Shown piece by piece: positions 56,442-64,000 of a stretch of 64,000 nucleotides of DNA. Where the stretch lies: the NCBI GenBank assembly GCA_035651595.1, contig DASRFJ010000033.1:1-64000 (forward strand), in the 5' to 3' direction. Numbering within the stretch: the first letter of the stretch is position 1; every line of letters starts with the position of its first letter. Under the pieces are notes generated by a model. That model was given only the letters and a program-made list of their open reading frames with translations, made no database searches and was not told where the DNA came from. The stretch comes from JAFARZ01 sp035651595 (GTDB lineage Bacteria > Actinomycetota > Actinomycetes > Streptosporangiales > Streptosporangiaceae). The position numbers and the translations under genes were made by a program.

Positions 56442-58028
56442 CTAGTGACCGCCGGGCGGGCCCGTGGTTACCAGGCCGTGCTCCAAGGCGAACAGGGTCG
56501 CGCCGGCCCGGGTGGACAGGCCGATCTTGGCGTACATCCGCTGGATGTGGTGGTCGCAGGTCTTCGGCGAGATACCCAGCTCGCGGGCCATCTGCTTGGT
56601 GGCCATGCCGCGGGCCAGCAGGGACAGCACCTCACACTCGCGTTCGGACAGGCCGGCCGGGCGGGACTGAGGCACACGCAGTGCGCCGGACGGCTGCCCC
56701 GACGCGGCGAGCACCGCTTGGACCGCCTCGGGAGCGAACTTGCCGGCCTCGGCATCGCGGTGCAGCGCGTCGACGGCCTCCGCCTCCGTGAGCGGGGGGC
56801 GGTGCGCGCGCGGTTCGCGCATCGCCTGGTACGCATCCGCGGCGGCCAGCAGCCATGCGGAGAATGGCAGGTCGGCGGCCTTGCTGCCGCGGTGGTAGCC
56901 GGATCCGTCGTAGCGCTCGCCGTGCGCACCGGCCAGCCGGGCCAGCGGCCGCAGGCCGGGCACCGCGTCGAGCACCCGCTCGCTGTGGTAGGCGTGCAGC
57001 CGCACACGTTCCGATTCGTCGCGGCTCAGCGGGCCTGGCCTGGCCCACACCCGGACCGGCACCGCGACCCGGCCGATGTCGTGCACCAGCGCCGCCTGCC
57101 GTAGCTGCCGCGTCTCGCCGGCCGGCAGTCCGGCCAGCATGGCCGCCGACTCCGCCAGCTCGGCGACGCCGCGCGAGTGGCCCACGGTCCAGATGCTCTT
57201 CAGGTCGGCGAAGTCCGCGATCGCCGACAGGCAGTCATCCAGCCGCCGGTCGTCGATCACCGGCTGCTTGCCCGGCTCGGCCTCGATCGCCGCGTCCCAG
57301 ATGGACGGGGTGTCCATGTCCCGGTACAGCTCATCGCCGAGTCCCAGGAACACGCGCACCGCGTCCGGGTCCAGCCCGGATCCGGCGCGGTCGGCCAGCA
57401 CCCGGTCCGCCAGCGGTTTCCCGCCCTGCTGCCAGGCAACGTCCGCATCCTGCGCCACCTGCATCAGGCGCACCGCAAGCGGGAGCTTGGAACCCCGCAG
57501 CTCCCCCGGCATGCCGTTGCCATCCCAGCGCTCGTACAGGTGCCGCAGCGACAGCTGGATCGGTGCCGACAGGCCCATCCGCGCGCCGAGCAGCCTGGCC
57601 ACGTCGCAGTGGCTGGACGCCCACTTGCGGAACTCCGACAAGCTGCCGAACGCCGACCGTGCCATCGCGGCCGCCCGCGCGAGCGGTGAGCTGTCCGGGT
57701 GGGCGGTGCGCATCGCCGTGCTGACCAGCTCGCGGCGCGAGCCGTGCGCGACGGCGAGCATCCGCGGCCGCGCGGTGAGCTCGTCGCCGAAGAACCGCGC
57801 GTCGATATCGCTCTCCGCGGTACACCCGGCGAAGTGCAGCACGCCGGTGTAGTAGACGGTGACCAGGTCGTTTTCGGCCAGGCCCATGGAAATCGCGCCG
57901 CGCAGCGCCAGCATCGCCGTGCGCATTCCGTGCTCCAGCGGCTGGCCCATCGCCAGGTCCGTGGCCAGCGACAGCGCCCCCACCGCCTCGGCCAGCCGGA
58001 GCGGCTCACGTCGAGGTTCTAAGGCCAT
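56442..58028 (-). CDS. tandem HD-GYP phosphohydrolase-LuxR regulator
   Basis: 528 residues from ATG 58028; TTG 58034 is also in frame. Residues about 55-205 look like a degenerate HD-GYP half (HLYERWDGNGMPG, then LMQVAQDADV). Residues about 275-430 are a second, with HD motif LVHDIGRVAVP (316-317), AYHSERVL and HGERYDGSGYHRG in place of HHExxDGxGYP. The C-terminus (about 455-515) is a LuxR helix-turn-helix: LSERECEVLSLLARGMATKQ, with GISPKTCDHHI. Nucleotide hydrolysis fused to DNA binding suggests a signalling regulator, but cyclic-di-GMP activity is not shown. Confidence 0.9.
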   Translation of the reverse strand: MALEPRREPLRLAEAVGALSLATDLAMGQPLEHGMRTAMLALRGAISMGLAENDLVTVYYTGVLHFAGCTAESDIDARFFGDELTARPRMLAVAHGSRRELVSTAMRTAHPDSSPLARAAAMARSAFGSLSEFRKWASSHCDVARLLGARMGLSAPIQLSLRHLYERWDGNGMPGELRGSKLPLAVRLMQVAQDADVAWQQGGKPLADRVLADRAGSGLDPDAVRVFLGLGDELYRDMDTPSIWDAAIEAEPGKQPVIDDRRLDDCLSAIADFADLKSIWTVGHSRGVAELAESAAMLAGLPAGETRQLRQAALVHDIGRVAVPVRVWARPGPLSRDESERVRLHAYHSERVLDAVPGLRPLARLAGAHGERYDGSGYHRGSKAADLPFSAWLLAAADAYQAMREPRAHRPPLTEAEAVDALHRDAEAGKFAPEAVQAVLAASGQPSGALRVPQSRPAGLSERECEVLSLLARGMATKQMARELGISPKTCDHHIQRMYAKIGLSTRAGATLFALEHGLVTTGPPGGH

Positions 58029-58059
58029 ACGCAATTATTACATCTGCCACACTGGATGC

Positions 58060-58788
58060 GTGCTGCTGCGCATTATAGGGGGAATAGCCGCCATCGCCGC
58101 TGTCGTGGGGGCTTCGGTGATGCTGTGGCCGAGCAAGTCCGCGGGCGGGCACGTGGCGAGCTGCGAACGCCGGCCGCTCGAGGTCGTCATCGTCGGCGCC
58201 TCGTACACGGCCGGGGTCGGCCCGGGCAACCCGGCTGAGTCATGGGCCGGCCTGCTCACCCGCGACCTGCACGCCAACGCGGTCGTGTACGGGGTGCCTG
58301 GTGCCGGCTACGTGCGCCAAGGGTACGGACACCGCGGCCCGGTCATCGCCGAACTCGAGCACATCGACCTGCCATCGGTCGATCCGGAGCTGGTCATCGT
58401 GCAGGCCGGCCACAACGACATCGGGGTGCCGCTGGCGCTGGAGCGGCGGCAGGTCACCGAAGCCATCGACCTGATCCGCGACGAGGCGCCCAGGGCCAAG
58501 ATCGCCCTGGTCACCGTGTTCACCAAGAGGTCGCCGTCGCAGGCCGCCTACCGGACCGATCACGCGATCGTGTCCGCGGCCACCGCCGCGGACCGCGGCG
58601 TCATCATCATGGACCCGCTGACCCAGGGCTGGCGGTTCGGCCGGGTGCGCGACGGCCTGCATCCGTCCGTGGCCGGCAGCCATTGGCTCGCTAGCACCGT
58701 GGAACACGCGCTGCGCACGAACGACGCGACCTCGTTGTCAGGCACGTGCGCGCCGGCTAGCTCCCAGAAGCGGCCGCGCAGCGCCTGA
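58060..58788 (+). CDS. SGNH/GDSL family hydrolase, membrane-anchored
   Basis: 242 residues from GTG 58060. An N-terminal helix (LRIIGGIAAIAAVVGASVML) acts as signal or anchor. SGNH blocks follow: the nucleophile in VVIVGASYTAGVGPG (variant of GDS), Gly in VYGVPGAG, Asn in QAGHNDIGVP and the Asp-His pair in VRDGLHPS. The family deacylates lipids or sugars at the cell surface. It is divergent from the HD-GYP gene and overlaps the histidine kinase end by 32 bp on the opposite strand. Confidence 0.88.
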   Translation: MLLRIIGGIAAIAAVVGASVMLWPSKSAGGHVASCERRPLEVVIVGASYTAGVGPGNPAESWAGLLTRDLHANAVVYGVPGAGYVRQGYGHRGPVIAELEHIDLPSVDPELVIVQAGHNDIGVPLALERRQVTEAIDLIRDEAPRAKIALVTVFTKRSPSQAAYRTDHAIVSAATAADRGVIIMDPLTQGWRFGRVRDGLHPSVAGSHWLASTVEHALRTNDATSLSGTCAPASSQKRPRSA

Positions 58789-60148
58789 CCGGCAGCCGGA
58801 ACCGGATCAGCGTGCCGCCGTCCGCCGGGCTCTCCGTCTGGACATCGCCGCCGTGCGCCTCCGCCACCTGCCGCACGATGGACAGCCCCAGTCCGGAGCC
58901 GGGCACTCCCCTGGCCGAGGCCGCGCGGTAGAAACGGTTGAAGACGTACGGCAGGTCCGCGGCGGCGATACCCGGCCCGTGGTCGCGCACCACGATCTCG
59001 CCGTCCCGCAGCCGCACCTCCACCGGCTCGCCCGGCGGGCTGAACTTCGCGGCGTTGTCCAGCAGGTTCCTGATCGCGCCGCGGATCCGCTCGGCGTCGC
59101 CGAAAGTCACGCACGGCTCCAGGTCCGCGGGGAACGACGTCCGCGGCCAGTCGCGTCTGGCCGCCTCCAGCCCGGCCACGACAGCGTCCTGGAGCCAGAC
59201 GTCGTCGTACTCGCGCTCCACCGACTCCCCCCGTGCCAGTTCGGTGACGTTCGCCACCAGCGTGCCGAGCTCCGCGCCCTGAGCCGCCACCCGGTCGAGG
59301 ATCTCCTTCCGCTCCTGCTCGGACAGGCCGGGGTCGCTGGCCAGCAGCTCGATGTTGAGCCGCATGCTGGTCAGCGGCGTGCGCAGCTCGTGGCTCGCGT
59401 CGCTGACCAGCTGGCGCTGGGCGACGAGCGACCGCTGGAGCGCGTCGAGCATGGTGTTGAACGAGGCCGCGAGCCTGCCCAGCTCATCGGGCCGGTCAAC
59501 GTCCACCCGCTCACCGGGGTCACCGGTCGCGGTCACCTGTTCCGCGACGGCGGCCAGGCGGCTCAGCGGTGCCAGGCCAGCCCTGGCCACGCCCCAGCCG
59601 ACCAGGGCGGCCAGCGCGATCCCCGCCACGCTGAGCAGCGCCAGCGTGGCCCCGACCCTGGTCACCTCCGTGTCGACGGAGTTCAGCGGAACGGCCAGCT
59701 GCATCGCCAGGCCCGGCGCGAGCGGCGCGGTCAGCACCATGGCCCGGACGCCGCCCAGCGTGGCGTCCGAGTAGTAGGCCGCGCGACGCCCCGCGGCGAC
59801 GTCGACGGCGCCCTGGGTCTTGGGCAGCAGCCCGTAGTCGCCGGCCGGTGCCCAGACGATGCCGTCGGACGCCACCAGCTGGGTATACGGGCTCGTCGTG
59901 CCGAACCGGTCCGATTCCGGCGGCACCCAGCCCTCCGGGATCCGGCCGTGCTCGCGCGCGGCGAGGTGCTGCACGGCGGCCTCGCGCGCCGCGAGCTCAT
60001 CCTGGAGCTGATCACGCAGGTCGGCGCGGATGACGAGGAAGGCCACGGCGGTGATCACGAGCGTGACGGCGGCGACCGCGACAGAGACCGCGAGCGTGAA
60101 CCGGGTGCGCAGCAGCATCGGCCCGCGGCGTATCCAGCGGCGCGCCAT
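58757..60148 (-). CDS. two-component sensor histidine kinase (MprB-like)
   Basis: 463 residues. An N-terminal helix (about 15-38), a 120-residue extracytoplasmic domain, a second helix (about 170-190), HAMP (VGWGVARAGLAPLSRLAAVAEQV) and the phosphoacceptor DASHELRTPLTSMR (H near 250) are visible. The ATPase N box is RNLLDNAAKFSP and the G boxes are VRDHGPGIA and GSGLGLSIV. It is the partner of the overlapping response regulator. The layout and length are as in MprAB of mycobacteria, which sense envelope stress; the signal here is unknown. Confidence 0.93.
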   Translation of the reverse strand: MARRWIRRGPMLLRTRFTLAVSVAVAAVTLVITAVAFLVIRADLRDQLQDELAAREAAVQHLAAREHGRIPEGWVPPESDRFGTTSPYTQLVASDGIVWAPAGDYGLLPKTQGAVDVAAGRRAAYYSDATLGGVRAMVLTAPLAPGLAMQLAVPLNSVDTEVTRVGATLALLSVAGIALAALVGWGVARAGLAPLSRLAAVAEQVTATGDPGERVDVDRPDELGRLAASFNTMLDALQRSLVAQRQLVSDASHELRTPLTSMRLNIELLASDPGLSEQERKEILDRVAAQGAELGTLVANVTELARGESVEREYDDVWLQDAVVAGLEAARRDWPRTSFPADLEPCVTFGDAERIRGAIRNLLDNAAKFSPPGEPVEVRLRDGEIVVRDHGPGIAAADLPYVFNRFYRAASARGVPGSGLGLSIVRQVAEAHGGDVQTESPADGGTLIRFRLPVRRCAAASGS

Positions 60149-60837
60149 CAGCGCATGATCCGCATCACGTAGCCGACACCTCGCACGTTGTGCACGAGCC
60201 GCTGCCGCCCGCCCTCCTCCAGCTTGTGCCGAAGAAAGCCGACGAACACCTGGAGCGCGTTGGACGCCGGCGCCTCGCCGTAGCCCCAGACCCGGTCCAG
60301 GATCACCTCGTAGCTGAGCACCTGCTCGGCGTTGCGCAACAGCAGCTCGAGCAGGCTGAACTCGATCCTGGTGAGCGCGATGTCCGCGCCGTCGCGGGTC
60401 ACCTTCCTGGTGGTCGCGTCCATCGTCAGGTCGGCATAGCCGAGCACCTCATGAGAGAGCCGGCTCCGCCTGAGCAGAGCCTGAACGCGAGCCAGTAGTT
60501 CCCGCAGCGCGAAGGGCTTCACCAGATAGTCGTCCGCGCCCGCCTCCAGCCCGGTGACCCGGTCGTCGACGGCGTACCTGGCGGTCAGCACCAGGACCGG
60601 CGTCCGGTCCCCGCGTTCCCGTAGCCGACGGCAGACCTCGAACCCGTCGAGGACCGGCATCAGCACGTCGAGCACGATCAGGTCCACCGGAGACCTGGCC
60701 ACGGCGTCGAGCGCGTCGCTCCCGTTACTGACCGCGGTCACCGAGTAACCGGCCGACCGCAGCGCGCGGCCGAGCGAGTCACGCACGTCGGGATCGTCGT
60801 CCACGACGAGCAGTCTCGCCCCGCTGCCGGCATCCAT
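60148..60837 (-). CDS. two-component response regulator (OmpR/MprA-like)
   Basis: 229 residues from ATG 60837. A receiver domain starts ARLLVVDDDPDVRDSLGR, with the phosphorylated Asp in DLIVLDVLMP (about residue 55) and Lys in ADDYLVKPFALREL. The C-terminal winged helix has LTRIEFSLLELLLRNAEQVLSY and NVRGVGYVMR. It overlaps the kinase start by one base. Upstream, 121 bp separate it from the divergent ComA-like gene, which may be a target. Confidence 0.94.
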   Translation of the reverse strand: MDAGSGARLLVVDDDPDVRDSLGRALRSAGYSVTAVSNGSDALDAVARSPVDLIVLDVLMPVLDGFEVCRRLRERGDRTPVLVLTARYAVDDRVTGLEAGADDYLVKPFALRELLARVQALLRRSRLSHEVLGYADLTMDATTRKVTRDGADIALTRIEFSLLELLLRNAEQVLSYEVILDRVWGYGEAPASNALQVFVGFLRHKLEEGGRQRLVHNVRGVGYVMRIMR

Positions 60838-60958
60838 CCCTGAATGGAACCTCTGGGAACCTGGGAGGCAGTCAGTGCAGGATGAGAAAACGCTGCGAGA
60901 TTCGCGCAGGCAGACGCAATTTAATCGAAATTTCAGTATCTCGCGAAGACTGCTCAGC

Positions 60959-61723
60959 ATGAATCCCACGACCTTGCGCCTGCCGAACCGGGCGCACAAG
61001 CCGCGCCGGACCGGGCTGACCATGGTCATCGATGGCGGAATACCCGCGGCGCACTTCGCCGACCTCGTGTCGTCGGCCGCGGAATACATCGACTATGTGA
61101 AGTTCGGCTGGGGCACGGCTGTGGTCTCCAGCACGTTGCGCACGAAGATCGACGTGCTGGCGGGGCATGACATCGGGTACTACTTCGGCGGGACCCTATT
61201 CGAGAAATACGTCGCGCAGGATCGCTTCGACGACTTCCGGCGGTTCTGCGACGAGTACTCGTGTCGCCACGTCGAAGTGTCCAACGGCACGATCGACCTT
61301 TCCAACGCGGAAAAGGCGAGCTATGTCCGCAAGCTGGCCGGCGATTTCACCGTCGTCTCCGAGGTTGGCTTCAAGGACTCCCAGCGCTCGGAGCAGCTAC
61401 CGCCCAGCGCGTGGATCAGCTGCATCCGCGAAGACCTCGAGGCGGGCGCGACGCTCGTCACGCTGGAGGCACGGGAGAGCGGCAAGTCCGGCATCTGCCG
61501 GCCGGACGGCGCGCTCAGGTTCGGCCTGATCGAGGACGTGCTGTCGTCGGGCATCGACGGGAACAGCCTGCTCTTCGAGGCGCCGACCACCGCGCTGCAA
61601 GCGCATTTCGTGACCCGGATCGGTCCGGACGTGAACCTCGGCAACGTCCCGGCGCAGGCGGTCATCGGGCTGGAGACCCTGCGGCTGGGGCTCCGCGCGG
61701 ACACGCTTGCCGCCTTCGACTAG
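60959..61723 (+). CDS. comA: phosphosulfolactate synthase-like protein (ComA family)
   Basis: 254 residues from ATG 60959; an upstream in-frame start at 60875 would add 28 unconserved residues. The ComA TIM-barrel marks are clear: RTGLTMVIDGGIP, YVKFGWGTAVVS, YYFGGTLFEKYV, HVEVSNGTIDLS, VSEVGFKD, and PDVNLGNVP near the C-terminus. In methanogens ComA adds sulfite to phosphoenolpyruvate to start coenzyme M synthesis; here no other coenzyme M gene is seen, so a different sulfonate or PEP-derived metabolite is likely. It is the first of four forward genes with VOC, acyltransferase and ligase. Confidence 0.85.
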   Translation: MNPTTLRLPNRAHKPRRTGLTMVIDGGIPAAHFADLVSSAAEYIDYVKFGWGTAVVSSTLRTKIDVLAGHDIGYYFGGTLFEKYVAQDRFDDFRRFCDEYSCRHVEVSNGTIDLSNAEKASYVRKLAGDFTVVSEVGFKDSQRSEQLPPSAWISCIREDLEAGATLVTLEARESGKSGICRPDGALRFGLIEDVLSSGIDGNSLLFEAPTTALQAHFVTRIGPDVNLGNVPAQAVIGLETLRLGLRADTLAAFD

Positions 61724-61735
61724 AGAGGTATGCAC

Positions 61736-62143
61736 ATGCGGACCACCTGCGACGTTTTCCACCTGGCCATTCCGGTGCACGACCTCGACGAGGCACAGCG
61801 CTTCTATGTCACGATGCTCGGCTGCAAACTGGCCAGGCGGTATCCGGACCGGATCACCGTGGATTTCTTCGGCGACCAGCTGGTGTGCCACCTCACCGAG
61901 GCCGAGCCGCCCGCACCGGAGTCCCTGGATCTGTACCCGCGCCATTTCGGTGTCACGTTCCGCGAGGAGGCGGACTTCCAGGCGGTGTACGACTGCGCGG
62001 TCATCCGCAAGATCCCGTTCTTCAGGGATGTGTCGTCGCGGTTCGAGGCGCTGGCCGAAGAGCACCGGACGTTCGTGCTCGTCGATCCGTCCGGCAACCT
62101 GCTGGAGTTCAAGCATTACCGTGATCCGCGGATGATGTACTGA
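61736..62143 (+). CDS. VOC family (glyoxalase-type) metalloprotein
   Basis: 135 residues from ATG 61736, seven bases after AGAGG; ATG 61730 is too close to it. One VOC half-barrel pair with the metal ligands in VFHLAIPVHD (His), LYPRHFGVTF (His) and NLLEFKHYRDP (Glu) is complete. The family includes isomerases, dioxygenases and lyases. It overlaps the acyltransferase start by one base. Linked to a ComA-like enzyme it may act on a lactaldehyde-type or enolic intermediate, but the substrate is unknown. Confidence 0.9.
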   Translation: MRTTCDVFHLAIPVHDLDEAQRFYVTMLGCKLARRYPDRITVDFFGDQLVCHLTEAEPPAPESLDLYPRHFGVTFREEADFQAVYDCAVIRKIPFFRDVSSRFEALAEEHRTFVLVDPSGNLLEFKHYRDPRMMY

Positions 62144-63381
62144 TGCCGGGCAGGCGGCTCGACCACGTCGACGCCACCCGTCCGGTCAAGCAGGTAGGCG
62201 TCGTCAGCACCCACGTGCTGCTGTTCTTCGCCCCGGCGAGTGCCGCGGTGACGGCAGGCGCCGCGCTCACCTTGCTGCACGCGGCGCGGGACGCGTTCTT
62301 CTTCGTCTCCGCGTGCATGCTGACCTACGCCTACGCGGATCTGGAACGGTCCGGGCTGCGCCGGTTCTACCGGCGCCGGTTCGTCTCGGTGGGCATCCCG
62401 TACCTGTGCTGGACGCTCATTTACTACCTGAGCACGCTGCCCAAGGCGGGTTATCCCAGCACGGGCCGGGCGCTGTGGGCGCTGCCCCATCTGCTCTACG
62501 TCGGGTACTACCACCTGTACTTCCTGCTCGTGATCATGCAGTTCTACCTGGTGTTCCCGTTCGTGCTCTGGCTGCTGCGGCGCACCGCCGGGCATCACGG
62601 GCTGCTGCTCGCGGCCGTCGTGGCGATGCAGTTCCTGCTGGTCATCGCCATGCACTGGAACGTGCTCCCGCTCGGGCTGCGCGGGGTCTGGGCACAGCGC
62701 GAGGCGCCCACCTACGTGCTGTACCTGCTCGGCGGGGCCATCGCCGCCTGCCACCTGGCCCAGGTGCACGACTGGCTGTGCCGGAACGCCCATCTGGTGG
62801 TGCTGTTCACGTTCGCGGCGGCGATCGCCGCCGAGGTGGTCTACTACCTCGCGCAGGACGGCGTGACGACCGTGCTCGGCGCGGGCGACGACCCGTTCCA
62901 GCCGAGCGTCATCCCGTTCAACGCCGGGATCATCGCGTGCCTGTACCTGACCGGCGTCGCGCTGGTCCGGCCGGGACGCCCGGACTGGATGCGCGCGGCG
63001 GTGCGGTCCGGCTCCGACAACGCGTACGGCGTCTACCTGGCGCAGCTGCTGTTCATCAACGCGCTGGTGTGGCTGGGCTGGCAGGGCCTGACCGGCACGG
63101 TGCCGTGGCCGCTGCTGTGCCTGCTGACCGTCGTGATCGTTTACCTGGGTTCCTTCGCACTGACAAGCCTGCTCGCCCGGACCCCGCTGGCGGTGCCGCT
63201 CACCGGCCGCGCATGGGTCCGGCTGACGACGAGAACGGATGATGAGCGTGATAAGAGACTGGATCGAGGCAGCCGCCGTCAGCCGTGGCGACGCTCCGTA
63301 CCTGGAGGACGCGAGCGGGTCGGCGACGCTGACGTACGCGGAACTGAGCCGGTCTATACGGGCCTGGGCACGCCACCTTGA
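62143..63381 (+). CDS. acyltransferase-3 family membrane protein
   Basis: 412 residues. Ten or so hydrophobic segments begin after VKQVGVVSTHVLLFFAPASAA. The cytoplasmic motif RRFYRRRFVSVGIPYLCW, then YHLYFLLVIMQFYLVFPFV, then DNAYGVYLAQLLFINALV match acyltransferase-3 (O-acetyl/O-acyl transferases for sugars, lipids or antibiotics). The catalytic His is expected in VSTHVLLFF. The membrane part ends near residue 355; the last 50 Arg/Gly-rich residues lie over the start of the next gene (140-bp overlap) and may be unneeded read-on. Confidence 0.87.
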   Translation: MPGRRLDHVDATRPVKQVGVVSTHVLLFFAPASAAVTAGAALTLLHAARDAFFFVSACMLTYAYADLERSGLRRFYRRRFVSVGIPYLCWTLIYYLSTLPKAGYPSTGRALWALPHLLYVGYYHLYFLLVIMQFYLVFPFVLWLLRRTAGHHGLLLAAVVAMQFLLVIAMHWNVLPLGLRGVWAQREAPTYVLYLLGGAIAACHLAQVHDWLCRNAHLVVLFTFAAAIAAEVVYYLAQDGVTTVLGAGDDPFQPSVIPFNAGIIACLYLTGVALVRPGRPDWMRAAVRSGSDNAYGVYLAQLLFINALVWLGWQGLTGTVPWPLLCLLTVVIVYLGSFALTSLLARTPLAVPLTGRAWVRLTTRTDDERDKRLDRGSRRQPWRRSVPGGRERVGDADVRGTEPVYTGLGTPP

Positions 63382-64000
63382 TGACGCGGGCGTCGCGCCC
63401 GGCGGTGGCGTCGCCGTCTGCCTGCCCGATCCTGTTGGCTACGCGACCGCGCTCGTCGGCATCGTCGCGGCCGGGCGGGTCGCGGTGCCACTCGATCCGG
63501 CCGCGCCTGCCGCCGATGCCGCCAGGGTGCTCGCGGTCGCGCGGCCGGCCGCCATCGTCGGCGTCTCCTCCGCCGACGCGCCGGACGGCCTGACGCCGAT
63601 CCAGCCACCCGGAGATCCCGCGGAGTCCGGTTCCGCGGGATCTCCGGGTCTGCCCGCGGGGGCCGGCGGGATCTTCCTGTGCACCAGCGGCACCACCGGA
63701 ACGCCGAAGGGCATCTTGCTGCGCGAGGACCAGCTGTGCCATGTCGCCAGCAGCGTCGCCAGCCACCATCGGCTCGGCCCTGCCGACCGCGGCTACTGCT
63801 CGCTGCCGCTGTTCCACGTGAACGCCGAGGTGGTCGGCCTGCTCGCGACGCTCAGCGCCGGAGCGTGCCTGGTGGTCGACCGCAAGTTCAGCCGCCGGCG
63901 GTTCTGGCCGGTGATCGCCGAGCGGGAGATCACCTGGATCAACGCGGTCCCCGCGATCATCTCCTTGCTGGCCATGGACCCCGGTGGGGTCCGGGTGCCC
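63239..64000 (+). CDS. adenylate-forming acyl/amino-acid ligase (3' end outside window)
   Basis: Open from ATG 63239 (a second ATG at 63242) to the last base, giving 254 codons of the N-terminal part. The core P-loop FLCTSGTTGTPKGILL is present near residue 152-167, with GRVAVPLDPAAPAADAARVL upstream and LPLFHVNAEVVGLLATLSAGA downstream. It activates a carboxylic acid as acyl-AMP; whether it ends as a CoA ligase or loads a carrier protein is not visible. With the ComA-like, VOC and acyltransferase genes it forms part of a biosynthetic cluster that continues past the window. Confidence 0.9.
   Translation, partial: MMSVIRDWIEAAAVSRGDAPYLEDASGSATLTYAELSRSIRAWARHLDDAGVAPGGGVAVCLPDPVGYATALVGIVAAGRVAVPLDPAAPAADAARVLAVARPAAIVGVSSADAPDGLTPIQPPGDPAESGSAGSPGLPAGAGGIFLCTSGTTGTPKGILLREDQLCHVASSVASHHRLGPADRGYCSLPLFHVNAEVVGLLATLSAGACLVVDRKFSRRRFWPVIAEREITWINAVPAIISLLAMDPGGVRVP

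Noticed and set aside
1..64000. tRNA or rRNA genes
   Set aside because: No T-loop GGTTCGAAT-type plus acceptor-stem combination or rRNA sequence was found by eye; the GGTTCGAAATTATT at 33043 belongs to a family A flank.

Overview
The window is about 70% G+C, with GTG and occasional TTG starts, many 4-bp ATGA/GTGA overlaps and very long spurious antisense frames. That points to a soil or filamentous actinobacterium (Actinomycetota). The gene content agrees: a KstR2-type HIP-CoA regulon, DUF5134 and SCO6745 families, MprAB-like two-component genes, CsoR, and a CHAT/NB-ARC/TPR conflict protein. All identities below are read from motifs and remembered family sequences. No database search was run.

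1-10.9 kb is a lipid/steroid catabolism island. A forward operon encodes two large/small pairs of acyl-CoA dehydrogenases flanking an enoyl-CoA hydratase. An SDR plus FadA6-like thiolase operon runs divergently from a FadD3-like acyl-CoA ligase. A KstR2-like TetR repressor lies at the end. Copies of a 14-bp palindrome that fits the KstR2 motif (AnCAAGnnCTTGnT) lie in the fadA6/fadD3 divergent promoter and at the tetR start, so the set looks like a partial rings-C/D degradation regulon.

11-24.5 kb is mixed housekeeping and accessory: a frameshifted membrane protein, an ABC exporter operon, a degenerate serine hydrolase, two lipoproteins, a methyltransferase, an alpha/beta hydrolase, a LuxR-family STAND regulator, a PLP dehydratase and a metallo-beta-lactamase-fold hydrolase.

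24.5-28.1 kb is the most striking locus. Four tightly overlapping reverse genes encode an acyl carrier protein, a FabF-type ketosynthase, a truncated KS-like partner and an alpha-oxoamine synthase that closely resembles CqsA, the Vibrio CAI-1 autoinducer synthase. Together they look like a dedicated system for an acyl-derived alpha-aminoketone or hydroxyketone.

28.6-34.9 kb holds an oxidoreductase/M20 hydrolase pair, arginine deiminase, a cyclase remnant, a universal stress protein and a class I lysyl-tRNA synthetase. At 34.9-38.9 kb a 1211-residue CHAT protease-NB-ARC-TPR protein overlaps a small single-pass membrane protein, a candidate protease-effector conflict module. 39-48.6 kb has RraA, GNAT, SCO6745 and MocR genes, a RelE/Phd-type toxin-antitoxin pair, a copper-type locus (CopZ-like, DUF5134, a membrane protein, DUF899, CsoR) and an XRE regulator with a small phasin-like gene.

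48.9-64 kb has a PadR/ABC transporter operon, an L,D-transpeptidase, DUF4328, YdcF, an HD-GYP/LuxR regulator, an SGNH hydrolase and an MprAB-like two-component system. A cluster running off the right edge follows: phosphosulfolactate-synthase-like ComA, VOC protein, acyltransferase-3 and adenylate-forming ligase.

The intergenic spaces carry several families of dispersed, palindrome-rich, non-coding elements. Family A has six copies, is about 280 bp when complete, and has a near-perfect 20-24 bp central palindrome. Family B has two copies, one inserted inside an A element with a 5-9 bp target duplication. Family C has two copies pairing a TACCC-N5-GGGTA dyad with a second hairpin. Element D is single-copy with nested inverted repeats. 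They resemble non-autonomous mobile elements.
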